A DNA stretch of 64,000 nt from Kallipyga gabonensis (GTDB taxonomy: Bacteria > Bacillota > Clostridia > Tissierellales > Peptoniphilaceae), in assembly GCF_001286805.1 (NCBI RefSeq), contig NZ_CXYV01000002.1, forward strand, positions 1,240,001-1,304,000. Reading direction: 5' to 3'. A program made the translations under genes and the position numbers. Positions 52,543-61,450 of this stretch are shown here, piece after piece (positions within the stretch are counted from its first letter, which is position 1; every line of letters starts with the position of its first letter). The notes beneath the pieces were generated by a model that saw only the letters and a list, made by a program, of their open reading frames with translations, was not told where the DNA came from and made no database searches.

Positions 52543-54351
52543 TTACACCCTTTCCGCATATTGAAGGTCATAGAGTACCCGGAAAAGACCATTTTTCTCG
52601 ATCAGTTCCTCCCTGGTGCCTTCTTCGGCAATTTCTCCATGGTGCATGACGATAATCTTATCCGCACCGGCTATGGTGGAAATTCGGTGGGCCACAGCCA
52701 ACATGGTTCGGTTGGTGGCCATGTTTTGGATGGCTTCCTGGATCAGGGTTTCCGTCTCCGTATCAATATTGGAAGTGGCTTCATCGAGGATGAGGACAGA
52801 GGGGCGGTCAGCAACGGTGCGGGCGAAAGAAAGGAGCTGACGCTGGCCGGCGGACAAGGTGGATCCCCGCTCAGTAACCGGCTCATCATAAGATTTGGGC
52901 AGTTTCTTAATAAATTCATCCGCACGAACCAGCTTAGCTGCTTCGTAGGCTGCCTCCCGATCTACGCTTTGCCTGCCGACACGGATGTTCCCTAAAATGT
53001 CTCCGGTAAAGAGGAAAACATCCTGTTGGACCAAGCCCACAGCCCGGCGGAGGTCAGTCAGCTTATATTCTTTAACATCCACCCCATCCAAGAGAATTTT
53101 TCCCTTCTGGACATCATAAAAGCGGGAAATTAAACTCATGATCGTGGATTTCCCGGCTCCTGTTGCACCGACAAAGGCGACAAACTGGCCGGGCTCGACC
53201 GCAAAAGATACATCCTTGAGGATCCACTCTCCTTCTTCATCATAACGGAACCAAACGTGGTCAAATTCAATGGCTCCCCGGACGGAATCCTGAGGAAGAG
53301 GCCTGTCCCCTGATTGGATATCGACCGTCTGGTCCAGAAGATGGAAAACCCGGTTGGCTGATGTCATGGCATATTGGATGACGTTAAAGGTCATGGCCAT
53401 CTCTAAGATAGGCCGGAAGAATTGCTGGATATAATCAATGAAGGCATAAACCAGGCCAAAGGTAATCAGCCCCTTCATCTGAGCCAGGCCACCGAACCAA
53501 AGGAGGAGTGCTAATCCCGTTGTCCGGACAACTTCAATCGCCGGCCGATAGATAGCAAAGCCCAGAATCTCCGTCCGGCCCAGCTGATAATATTTTTGGT
53601 TAATCCGGTCGAATTCCCGGTAGATTCCTTCTTCTTCGCTAAAGGTTTGGATCTCAAAAATACCGGATAAGTTTTCGGATAATTTTGTATTGAGGAGAGA
53701 AAGGACTTCCCTTTCCTTTTTATAAATTACCCGGATCTTCCGCCGAAAAATGACAGAAATGGCTACAATAAAGGGGGTCAGGAGAACGACAAAGGTCGCC
53801 AGTCGGACGTCCATAGAATACATGATGATGACGATCCCGATAAAGGTAAAGATGGACTGAAAGAGAGAAACGAGAACATAGGTAAACATCTCATTGATGG
53901 CTTCGGGATCATTGGTCGCTCGAGTAACCAGAGATCCGATAGCATGGTCATCAAAAAACTTCATAGACAAACCGAGTATGTGATTATAGATGTCCGATCG
54001 AATTTTACGGATAATCCGCTGACCTGTTTTTTGGGTGAGAATAAAGCCAAGATAGTTAATCACGAACATGCCCAGGACCATGGCCAGGTAAATAAGAGCT
54101 TTTTTAATTGCTCCGTCCATGGCCAGTTCTTTCGCCGAATCATCAGCCCCTGCACTGGCAAGGATGGAAAGATCCTGGTCAATGAAGGTTTGGATAATTC
54201 GAGGTTGAACAAGGCGCATGGCAATTGCGATCAGAATGAGACCGAAAACCAGGAGAAACCATGCCCAATAGGGCTTGGCATAGGCCAAAAGCCGTCTGAC
54301 CGCATGACTATCCGTTTTTTTCCATTCGATGTCCTTTTCCATTTCAGACAT
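52543..54351 (-). CDS. ABC exporter half-transporter, canonical ATPase site
   Basis: 602 aa. Six-helix exporter membrane domain (about 25-320), then an ATPase domain: Walker A GATGAGKSTIMSLISRFYD, signature LSAGQRQLLSFAR, Walker B with catalytic Glu LILDEATSNIDTETE, and H-loop AVAHRIST. Acts as a heterodimer with the upstream gene product. Substrate unknown; drugs, lipids or peptides are possible. The ATG at 54349-54351 follows GGAGGAAACCC; it overlaps the upstream stop by 8 nt. A longer in-frame reading inside the upstream gene was rejected. Confidence 0.93.
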   Translation of the reverse strand: MSEMEKDIEWKKTDSHAVRRLLAYAKPYWAWFLLVFGLILIAIAMRLVQPRIIQTFIDQDLSILASAGADDSAKELAMDGAIKKALIYLAMVLGMFVINYLGFILTQKTGQRIIRKIRSDIYNHILGLSMKFFDDHAIGSLVTRATNDPEAINEMFTYVLVSLFQSIFTFIGIVIIMYSMDVRLATFVVLLTPFIVAISVIFRRKIRVIYKKEREVLSLLNTKLSENLSGIFEIQTFSEEEGIYREFDRINQKYYQLGRTEILGFAIYRPAIEVVRTTGLALLLWFGGLAQMKGLITFGLVYAFIDYIQQFFRPILEMAMTFNVIQYAMTSANRVFHLLDQTVDIQSGDRPLPQDSVRGAIEFDHVWFRYDEEGEWILKDVSFAVEPGQFVAFVGATGAGKSTIMSLISRFYDVQKGKILLDGVDVKEYKLTDLRRAVGLVQQDVFLFTGDILGNIRVGRQSVDREAAYEAAKLVRADEFIKKLPKSYDEPVTERGSTLSAGQRQLLSFARTVADRPSVLILDEATSNIDTETETLIQEAIQNMATNRTMLAVAHRISTIAGADKIIVMHHGEIAEEGTREELIEKNGLFRVLYDLQYAERV

Positions 54352-56107
54352 GGGTTTCCTCCTCTCCAAAGTGACGAGCTTGAGACTCCAGGAGCTGGAG
54401 CTGGTAGAGTTCCTTATAGAAGCCCTCTTGGCTGACAAGATCAGTGTGTTTTCCCCGCTGACTGATCCTTCCGTCTTCAATGACAATGATCTCTTCCAGA
54501 CTTTCAACTGTGGAAATCCTCTGGGAGACCATGATTAACCCCTTCTTATGCTGAGAAAGTTGAGCAAGAATTCGAGATTCCGTTTCCGTATCAACGGCAG
54601 AAAGAGAATCATCCATAATTAGGACAGGTGCATTCTTGTAGTAGGCCCGGGCGATGGATACCCTCTGCTGCTGGCCGCCGGACAAGGTCACTCCCCTCTC
54701 CCCAACCATTGATTTGTAGCCTTGGGGCATGGCTTCAATATCCTTGTCAACCTGGGCAAATTCAGCCGCACGGCGGACATGATCGTCATTCACTTCTTCC
54801 GAAGAAAAGGCAATATTGGCATCGATGGGCCGGGAAAAGAGGAAGGATTCCTGAGCAACCACCCCGAAAACCCGATATAGGGAATCAAAGGTTAAGTTAC
54901 GTATATCCACGCCATCCACCAGGATCTCCCCTTCTGTTACATCAAATCGACGAAGAAGAAGGTTAATTAAGGTAGATTTTCCGGATCCCGTCCTCCCTAA
55001 AATGGCTAAAGAATGGCCCGGTTCCAAGGTAAAAGAAACATCTTTCAGGATCCAGGATGAGTCAGAGTTATAACGAAAGGATACATCCTTAAATTCCACT
55101 TTACCCTTGGGATCATCTAATTTAGTAGCAAATTCATTTTCATGAACCTTGGCTTGAGTCCGAAAGATCTCGTTCAACCTTTCCATAGAAGAGACCCCTC
55201 GCTGAAATTGGGAGATGACCAAGCCCATGGCGATCAAAGGCCAGATAATTAAGTCCAGGTATTGGATGATGGCGACAAAGGATCCCACCGTTATCGTTCC
55301 GGAAAGAACCCCGTTAGCTCCATAAATAATAAAGACAAAGAAGGAAAAACCGGAGATTAAGGTAATCATAGGATCAAAAAGTCCATCCACCCAGTTAAGG
55401 TCCATGACCTTGTCAGAATACTTCTCATTGATCGACTCGAATGAATGAGACCGATTGTCTTCAATGGCAAAAGCTTTAATCACCCGGATTCCGGACAGGT
55501 TTTCCTGGACCTCCGTAGTCAGCTCACCAAAAGTGTCCTGGACGATGCGAGACCGTCGGTTAAGAGGACGGATGATCTTGACAACCGCGATGACCAAAAA
55601 AGGGAGAGAGACCAAGGCAACGGCAGTCGTTTTCAACCCCGCTGTTGACACCATCATAACCACCGTAAAAATGGTCATGAAAAGCGAATCAATGACCATC
55701 ATGATCCCTCCACCCATGGAATCCCGAACAGCAGAGATGTCATTCGTTGCCCGGGCCATAAGGTCGCCGGTTCGATTTTTATTAAAATAATCGGTATCGA
55801 GGGAGAGATACTTTTGGAAAAGCTTATCGCGAAGCCAATAATCCATCCGTCGAGCCGTCCCGAAAATTTGTGTCCGCCAAATAAAGCGACCTACCACCAT
55901 GATTCCGCCAATGAAAAGAAGGCGGAGAATCAGGGCCATGAGATTCTCTTCGGTAAGTTGCCCTGTCGTCGAGAGGTCGGCAAAAGATCGGAAAATTTGC
56001 GGGATGAGCAGGTTGGCAAAGTCCACCGCCATCAAAACCACAATGCCGATAATGTAGTGCCAATAATTTTTTTTCAGAAAGGGAAAGATGGTTCGATATG
56101 TACGCAT
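54344..56107 (-). CDS. ABC exporter half-transporter, degenerate ATPase site
   Basis: 587 aa. Exporter membrane domain (about 15-310) and ATPase domain: Walker A GRTGSGKSTLINLLLRRFD, signature LSGGQQQRVSIARAYYK, Walker B LIMDDSLSAVDTETE. The catalytic Glu after Walker B is an Asp here, and the H-loop position reads MVSQRISTV, with Gln instead of His. Both changes mark the non-canonical half of heterodimeric exporters such as TM287/288, BmrCD and LmrCD. The ATG at 56105-56107 follows AAAGGA; a longer upstream reading has no ribosome site. Confidence 0.92.
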   Translation of the reverse strand: MRTYRTIFPFLKKNYWHYIIGIVVLMAVDFANLLIPQIFRSFADLSTTGQLTEENLMALILRLLFIGGIMVVGRFIWRTQIFGTARRMDYWLRDKLFQKYLSLDTDYFNKNRTGDLMARATNDISAVRDSMGGGIMMVIDSLFMTIFTVVMMVSTAGLKTTAVALVSLPFLVIAVVKIIRPLNRRSRIVQDTFGELTTEVQENLSGIRVIKAFAIEDNRSHSFESINEKYSDKVMDLNWVDGLFDPMITLISGFSFFVFIIYGANGVLSGTITVGSFVAIIQYLDLIIWPLIAMGLVISQFQRGVSSMERLNEIFRTQAKVHENEFATKLDDPKGKVEFKDVSFRYNSDSSWILKDVSFTLEPGHSLAILGRTGSGKSTLINLLLRRFDVTEGEILVDGVDIRNLTFDSLYRVFGVVAQESFLFSRPIDANIAFSSEEVNDDHVRRAAEFAQVDKDIEAMPQGYKSMVGERGVTLSGGQQQRVSIARAYYKNAPVLIMDDSLSAVDTETESRILAQLSQHKKGLIMVSQRISTVESLEEIIVIEDGRISQRGKHTDLVSQEGFYKELYQLQLLESQARHFGEEETHV

Positions 56108-56170
56108 AGTCGTCCTTTCTCTTGGGTTTCTTCCATCGAATAATAAAGAGTCAAAAAAATGGATAAAGTT

Positions 56171-56179
56171 ATCATACCA
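56171..56179 (-). promoter_or_regulatory. Candidate extended -10 of the ABC exporter operon
   Basis: On the minus strand TGGTATGAT, about 65 nt upstream of the first exporter gene; weak -35. Confidence 0.4.
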
Positions 56180-56280
56180 CCTATGACAGATTTTTTCTTG
56201 AATTTTCATCGTCAAGCTAAGCTATACTTAATCTGTACAAGACACCCGCTCCCGGATGGGTGTTACGGAAAGGAAGAACA

Positions 56281-57789
56281 ATGACTGACAGATCATTTTC
56301 AAAGAGGGCAAATTCTACCCCCTCCGATACAATGAACCCCCTCACTCCACCGGAAAAGTGGAAGCCCGACCGAACCTATGACCATCTTTTAGATGCCATT
56401 CGTTCCTACGGAGCCAGCGGGATCACCCCCTTTCACATGCCGGGTCACAAGCAAAACACCCGGAAATTCGGAAACCTCCTTCCCTATGCCCTGGATATGA
56501 CGGAAACTGCGGGTATGGCCGATCTTCACCACCCCTCCGGCCGTCTAAAAGAAGCCCAGGAGGAATTGGCCCGATCCCGGGGAGCCCGGGCCTCCTTCTT
56601 TTCCATTGCCGGATCCACTGCCGGCATCCTCTCCGGGATGAGGACCCTGACCCGGCGGGGGGATAAGGTCCTCCTTTCCCGGGGATCCCACCGGTCGGTC
56701 TACCATGGCCTGGAGATTTTGGGCCTAAGAGGGGCCTACCTCCTCCCCAGACTCCAAGCTGACCTCCCCCTCTACCTCGATCCGGATCCTGACCTCCTTA
56801 AGAGACGGTTGGAAGAGGAGAAGGATGTCAAGCTGGTTCTGGTGACTTCTCCCACTTTCGAAGGGGCTATTTCCGACCTTCAGGCTATGGCCAGGATCTG
56901 CCATGACCATGGGGCTCTTCTTATGGTGGACCAGGCCCACGGGGCCCATTTAACCTACCTCAACCGTCTTGATCATGAACGCTATCCTGAAGCTCTGGCA
57001 GCGGGAGCTGACTTGGTGGTGGAGAGCCTCCACAAGACCCTGCCTGCCTTGACCCCGGCTGCCTTAGTTCATTGCAGTGACCGGGTTGACCCGGCTGAGC
57101 TGGCCCGAAACCTCTCCATCTTCGAGACCTCCTCCCCCTCCCATCCTTTAATGGCTTCCATGGATGCCTGTCTGACCTATATGGAAAAGGAGGGACTGGA
57201 TGATCTCGACCGTCTTCGTATTGAAATCAGGGATTTTCGAGATAAGGCCCGGAAGCTCAAACTATTGGAGATTGTTGATCTTCCGGCCCCCAATGATCCC
57301 TTAAAGATACTCATTTCCTGCCAGAAAACCCGGGAAAGCGGTCAAGAGGTCACCCTGGTCTTGAGGAAATTGGGTTTTGAATTCGAAATGACCCTGGGTC
57401 CCCTCATCCTGGCTATGCCATCGATCGGTAATGAGTCCGGTGATTTGGACCACCTTGCCCGAGCCCTTCTTGACCTGGATCGAGACCTCCATCCGGTAAA
57501 AACCACCCCGGTCCTGCCCAACTTCCCCCTTCCTCCAAAGGTCATGGAAATTGACCAGGCTTTGGACCAACCCATGGAGGTCATCAAAACAAGTGAGGCG
57601 GAAGGTAGAGTCGCCGGAGAGTCCGTTTGGGCCTATCCCCCCGGTATCCCCATCCTCCTTCCCGGTGAGAAGATCACAAATGCCTGGTTATCCTGCATGA
57701 AATACTGGGTAGACTATGGCCAGGACTACCGGTCCGACCGGGGCCTCTTTCCCCGCCAAATTCAGGCCCTCCGATCAATTGACGAATGA
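56281..57789 (+). CDS. Orn/Lys/Arg decarboxylase-family PLP enzyme
   Basis: 502 aa. Fold-type I PLP enzyme of the major-domain Orn/Lys/Arg decarboxylase group in its short form without the wing domain. Motifs: ITPFHMPGHKQN, a cofactor pocket SIAGSTAGILSGMRTLTRRGDKVLLSRGSH, DQAHGAHLTY (PLP-binding Asp) and the Schiff-base Lys in VESLHKTLPAL. Probable arginine, lysine or ornithine decarboxylase for polyamines; the substrate is uncertain. The ATG at 56281 follows GGAAAGGAAG; an in-frame start 21 nt upstream was rejected. The scfA promoter overlaps its 3' end. Confidence 0.88.
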   Translation: MTDRSFSKRANSTPSDTMNPLTPPEKWKPDRTYDHLLDAIRSYGASGITPFHMPGHKQNTRKFGNLLPYALDMTETAGMADLHHPSGRLKEAQEELARSRGARASFFSIAGSTAGILSGMRTLTRRGDKVLLSRGSHRSVYHGLEILGLRGAYLLPRLQADLPLYLDPDPDLLKRRLEEEKDVKLVLVTSPTFEGAISDLQAMARICHDHGALLMVDQAHGAHLTYLNRLDHERYPEALAAGADLVVESLHKTLPALTPAALVHCSDRVDPAELARNLSIFETSSPSHPLMASMDACLTYMEKEGLDDLDRLRIEIRDFRDKARKLKLLEIVDLPAPNDPLKILISCQKTRESGQEVTLVLRKLGFEFEMTLGPLILAMPSIGNESGDLDHLARALLDLDRDLHPVKTTPVLPNFPLPPKVMEIDQALDQPMEVIKTSEAEGRVAGESVWAYPPGIPILLPGEKITNAWLSCMKYWVDYGQDYRSDRGLFPRQIQALRSIDE

Positions 57790-57807
57790 AAGCAAAAAAG
57801 CTACAAT
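57779..57807 (+). promoter_or_regulatory. Promoter of scfA
   Basis: TTGACG (57779-57784), a 17-nt spacer and TACAAT (57802-57807). It overlaps the stop codon of the decarboxylase gene, so the SCIFF unit is expressed on its own. Confidence 0.85.
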
Positions 57808-57848
57808 AAACGTAGTCATTCATCAATTTACCTGGAAAGGAATCCATC

Positions 57849-57992
57849 ATGAAACATATTTTAAGTCTACATACAAGAAACCTGAAGCAGAGCCAAAAGG
57901 ACGGCGGTTGCGGCGAATGCCAGACCTCCTGCCAGTCTGCCTGCAAAACATCCTGCGGCGTAGCCAACCAGGACTGTGAAAAAGCCAAGTAA
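57849..57992 (+). CDS. scfA: SCIFF (six-cysteine) ribosomal peptide precursor
   Basis: 47 aa. Short leader (MKHILSLHTRNLKQSQKDGG) followed by a core with six Cys at 21, 24, 28, 32, 36 and 43: CGECQTSCQSACKTSC and NQDCE. The CQTSCQSACKTSC core is the hallmark of the SCIFF family, ranthipeptides modified by a radical SAM enzyme that makes Cys sulfur-to-carbon crosslinks. AAAGGA lies upstream of the ATG. The maturase gene scfB follows. SCIFF peptides are almost universal in Clostridia; their role (signalling has been proposed) is not settled. Confidence 0.95.
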   Translation: MKHILSLHTRNLKQSQKDGGCGECQTSCQSACKTSCGVANQDCEKAK

Positions 57993-58020
57993 GTTCCATT
58001 TCATTTCAAGTGATGAATTG

Positions 58021-58044
58021 GCCACTCTTTGGAGTGGCTTTTTT
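58021..58044 (+). terminator. Intercistronic terminator between scfA and scfB
   Basis: Stem GCCACTC/GAGTGGC (58021-58027 with 58032-58038), loop TTTG, followed by six T. Partial read-through would give much more precursor mRNA than maturase mRNA. Confidence 0.85.
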
Positions 58045-58076
58045 CATGGAAAGAATACAGGATAGAAAGGATGCCC

Positions 58077-59540
58077 ATGATCCATTCCTTTATCAGTCAT
58101 GGATACCATATCATTGTAGACACCTACTCCGGCGGAGTCCACCTGGTTGATCCTCCCAGCTTTCGGGCCATCGAAACCATCAACCGGAACTTTCCGGACA
58201 ATCCAACCGAAGGCTTGTCCGATAAGAATTGGACCGGTCTTGTTGAGGACTTAGGCCGGGAGTTTCCCGACCGATCCCATCGGGAGCTCGAGGAAATCAG
58301 AGAAGAAATCCGTTCCCTGATTGAGGAAGGCAGTCTCTTCAGCCAAGATACCTATGCGGACCTCTCCATGGACCTGACTAAGAGAAAAACTCAGGTCAAG
58401 GCCCTCTGTCTCAACGTTGCCCATACTTGCAACCTGGACTGCGACTATTGCTTTGCCAGCCAGGGCAAGTACCATGGGGAGCGGGCCATCATGCCTTTTG
58501 AGGTAGCCAGGAAAGCGATCGACTTTCTGGTCGAAAATTCCGGAAGTCACCGTAACCTGGATATTGATTTTTTCGGGGGCGAACCCATGCTCAATTGGGA
58601 TGTGGTCAAGGAGACGGTAGCCTATGCCGATTCCCTGGCGAAAAAGTATAAGAAAAATTTCCGCTATACCTTCACCACCAATGGTCTCCTTCTGGATAAG
58701 GAGGTAGGCGACTATCTCAATCGGCATATGCACAATGTTGTCCTCTCCTTAGATGGCCGGAAAGAAGTCCATGACCGACTCCGCCACCGGATCGATGGGA
58801 AGGGATCCTACGATACCATCGTCCCGAAATTCCAGGACTTTGTCCGATCACGCGGGGATAAGGAGTATTACATTCGAGGAACCTATACGGGGAAGAATCT
58901 TGATTTCTACCAGGATATTCTCCATATGGCCAACCTCGGTTTTCACCGCTTATCCATGGAGCCGGTGATTGGGGATCCTGAGGAAGACTATATGCTCTCC
59001 GAAAAGGACCTCCCCATCCTGGAGGCCCAATACGACCTCCTGACCGATGAAATGCTCCGACGGGACCGGTTAGCCGATGAGGTGATCCGAAATGGCGGGT
59101 CCGTAGAGGATATGGATGACAAAGATCGGCCCTTTATCTTCTACCATTTTATGATGAATCTGGATGGCGGACCCTGTATCTATAAGCGGATTTCCGGTTG
59201 CGGTTCCGGAACGGAATATATGGCGGTCACCCCATGGGGAGACCTCTACCCCTGTCACCAGTTTGTCGGCGATGATAAATTCACTATCGGCAATGTCTTT
59301 GAAGGTATCCAAAAAGAAAGGATTATCCGGAACTTCAAAGCCTGCAACACCTATTCCCGACCGGAATGTCAGGATTGCTGGGCAAGGCTCTACTGCTCAG
59401 GCGGATGCGCGGCTAATGCCTACCACGCCTCAGGAAGCCTGGAAGGTACCGTTCCCTTTTCCTGCGACCTCTTCCGAAAAAGGATGGAGTGTGCGTTGAC
59501 CTTAAAGGTCGACCAAATCGTCCGAAATAGTCAGGAATGA
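58077..59540 (+). CDS. scfB: Radical SAM SCIFF maturase
   Basis: 487 aa. An N-terminal precursor-binding (RRE-like) region (1-95) is followed by a radical SAM barrel with the CxxxCxxC cluster Cys118, Cys122, Cys125 (HTCNLDCDYC), and a SPASM/Twitch region with many Cys: GGPCIY, SGCGSG, LYPCHQF, ACNTYSRPECQDCWARLYCSGGC and SCDLF. These hold auxiliary Fe-S clusters. It forms the thioether crosslinks of ScfA. The ATG at 58077 follows AAAGG and gives the usual N-terminus (MIHSFISHGYHIIVD); a longer reading starts before it. Downstream of scfA after a terminator. Confidence 0.95.
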   Translation: MIHSFISHGYHIIVDTYSGGVHLVDPPSFRAIETINRNFPDNPTEGLSDKNWTGLVEDLGREFPDRSHRELEEIREEIRSLIEEGSLFSQDTYADLSMDLTKRKTQVKALCLNVAHTCNLDCDYCFASQGKYHGERAIMPFEVARKAIDFLVENSGSHRNLDIDFFGGEPMLNWDVVKETVAYADSLAKKYKKNFRYTFTTNGLLLDKEVGDYLNRHMHNVVLSLDGRKEVHDRLRHRIDGKGSYDTIVPKFQDFVRSRGDKEYYIRGTYTGKNLDFYQDILHMANLGFHRLSMEPVIGDPEEDYMLSEKDLPILEAQYDLLTDEMLRRDRLADEVIRNGGSVEDMDDKDRPFIFYHFMMNLDGGPCIYKRISGCGSGTEYMAVTPWGDLYPCHQFVGDDKFTIGNVFEGIQKERIIRNFKACNTYSRPECQDCWARLYCSGGCAANAYHASGSLEGTVPFSCDLFRKRMECALTLKVDQIVRNSQE

Positions 59541-59546
59541 AAAACA

Positions 59547-59583
59547 AAAAACTGTGGCGGACCTATCCGCCACAGTTTTTTTC
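59547..59583 (+). terminator. Terminator of scfB
   Basis: A perfect 15-bp stem (59547-59561 with 59566-59580), core ACTGTGGCGGA/TCCGCCACAGT, 4-nt loop, followed by a T-tract. Confidence 0.93.
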
Positions 59584-59669
59584 AGCAGAAGAAGGGTCTT
59601 CCTGCTTTTCAAAATGGTAAATTTCTCTGCTATCCTGACCGCTGTTTCATCGCGATTTTCTCCAATAGT

Positions 59670-60119
59670 TTAGGACCTTTCGAGATTTTTTTCGGTAAAG
59701 GACAACGGCAGAAGATCCCCTAAGAGGTAGATTTCAACTTGACCGGACCGATTAGCTAATACAACCGGCATATCTGGAGGACAAAATTCTGCTAAAACCT
59801 GACGGCAAAGTCCACAAGGCGGAGTGACCTCCTCCGTGATCTCTTCCTCTCCCTCTATTTGACCGACAACCGCTAAGCTGCGGAAGGAAGTCACCCCTTC
59901 TGATACAGCCTTAAAGATCGCTGTCCTTTCTGCACAGTTGGAGGGGCCAAAAGCAGCATTTTCAATATTACACCCCTGCCAAATTCTTCCATTTACATCC
60001 TCTATAGCTGCACCCACCTTAAAATGAGAGTAGGGGGAGTAAGAATTCTGAAGGGCTTCCCTGGCCTTATCGATCAGGTGTCGATAAGAAGAATTTTCAA
60101 GACATTCTTTCTTCAACAT
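59670..60119 (-). CDS. cdd: Cytidine deaminase
   Basis: 149 aa. Converts cytidine and deoxycytidine to the uridine forms. Motifs YSPYSHFKVGAAIED, the active site CNIENAAFGPSNCAERTA (Cys zinc ligand and catalytic Glu of the CAE motif) and PCGLCRQVL (two more zinc Cys), the small tetrameric type. The ATG follows AAGGAAG and overlaps the phosphorylase gene by 23 nt. Together they salvage pyrimidine nucleosides. The 86 nt after the scfB terminator hold nothing recognisable. Confidence 0.95.
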   Translation of the reverse strand: MLKKECLENSSYRHLIDKAREALQNSYSPYSHFKVGAAIEDVNGRIWQGCNIENAAFGPSNCAERTAIFKAVSEGVTSFRSLAVVGQIEGEEEITEEVTPPCGLCRQVLAEFCPPDMPVVLANRSGQVEIYLLGDLLPLSFTEKNLERS

Positions 60120-61440
60120 AATCTCTTCCTTCTCTTTTCACCCGACAGAAAACAGGATGGTTCACCCTATCCACGGGATTCTCTGAAATATTATAGGCCG
60201 AAAGGGCTTTTTTCACCGCTTCTTCCCCTTTCATTCGGTCATTCGCATGAACGGTAAAAAGAAGATCACCTTTTCTAACCTCATCTCCAATTTTTTTGAA
60301 CACTTTGATACCTACAGCAGGATCAACAGGATCGTCCAGGCGAGCACGACCCGCTCCCAAAAGAAGGGAAGACTTCCCAATTTCTTCCGTATTGATCGAT
60401 GCGACAAACCCCTCCCTATCCGCCTGACCATCTAAGATCAGATCAGCTTGGGAGAAATGAGAAGGATTGTTTATATACTCCACATTCCCTCCCTGGTTTT
60501 CCACCATGGCCAGGAATTTGTCAAAAGCTGCCCCGCTCTTTACTACTTCTTGAACCTTCTTTCCTGCCTCTTCCGGGCTGGCGGCTTTTCCACCCAGCTC
60601 GAGCATGGCGGAAGCGATTGCCCGGCACTCCAAAAGAAAATCCTCCGGGCCACGTCCATGAAGAGCTTCAACCGCCTCAATCACCTCCAGATTATTTCCC
60701 ACTGCACAACCCAAGGGTTGGTCCATATTGGTTACCAAAGCCAGGGTGGATTTCCCATTATCCTCCCCTATTCCGACCATGACCTTGGCCAGTTCTACTG
60801 CCCGATTCGTCGTCTTCATGAAGGCTCCTGATCCATATTTCACGTCAAGGACGATAGCATCTGAACCATCCGCTAGTTTCTTGGACATAATGGATCCGGC
60901 AATTAAAGGAATGGAATCCACAGTTCCTGTCACATCCCTGAGGGCATAAAGAATCTTGTCCACCGGAGCGATCTTGGCCGATTGCCCCATGATCGCTATC
61001 CCATCTTTTTCCACAAAGCGGGTGAACTCTTCAGAAGAAAGCTCTGTTCGAAAGCCGGGTATGGATTCCAGCTTGTCGATAGTTCCCCCGGTAAACCCCA
61101 ATCCTCTTCCGGAAAGCTTGGCAACGGCAAGGCCACAAGCGGCTACAATAGGGGAAATCACTAAGGAAGTCTTGTCTCCAACCCCTCCCGAGGAATGTTT
61201 ATCTACAATGGGCTCCTTGATTGACGGAAAAGATAAACTTTCTCCGGAAAGGGCCATCTCCCGGGTGAATGTGGCGATCTCCTCCGGGTTCATTCCCCGA
61301 AAGAATATGGCCATGAGCATAGCGGAAATTTGATAGTCAGCCACGGTCTTCTCTTTGACAGCAGTCACAAAATCAGCAATTTCTCCATTTGTTAAGGGGT
61401 GACCATCTCTTTTCTTCAGGATCAGATCGACAAAGGACAT
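60097..61440 (-). CDS. pdp: Pyrimidine-nucleoside phosphorylase
   Basis: 447 aa. Splits uridine, deoxyuridine or thymidine with phosphate. N-terminal ILKKRDGHPLTNGEIADFV, phosphate- and base-site motifs KHSSGGVGDKTSLV and SGRGLGFTGGTIDKLESIPGF (family signature), and DVKYGSGAFMKT. Full length. The ATG follows AAGGAGG, 10 nt after the acyltransferase stop. Its stop lies within cdd, giving a salvage pair. Confidence 0.95.
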   Translation of the reverse strand: MSFVDLILKKRDGHPLTNGEIADFVTAVKEKTVADYQISAMLMAIFFRGMNPEEIATFTREMALSGESLSFPSIKEPIVDKHSSGGVGDKTSLVISPIVAACGLAVAKLSGRGLGFTGGTIDKLESIPGFRTELSSEEFTRFVEKDGIAIMGQSAKIAPVDKILYALRDVTGTVDSIPLIAGSIMSKKLADGSDAIVLDVKYGSGAFMKTTNRAVELAKVMVGIGEDNGKSTLALVTNMDQPLGCAVGNNLEVIEAVEALHGRGPEDFLLECRAIASAMLELGGKAASPEEAGKKVQEVVKSGAAFDKFLAMVENQGGNVEYINNPSHFSQADLILDGQADREGFVASINTEEIGKSSLLLGAGRARLDDPVDPAVGIKVFKKIGDEVRKGDLLFTVHANDRMKGEEAVKKALSAYNISENPVDRVNHPVFCRVKREGRDYVEERMS

Positions 61441-61450
61441 CGCTACCTCC

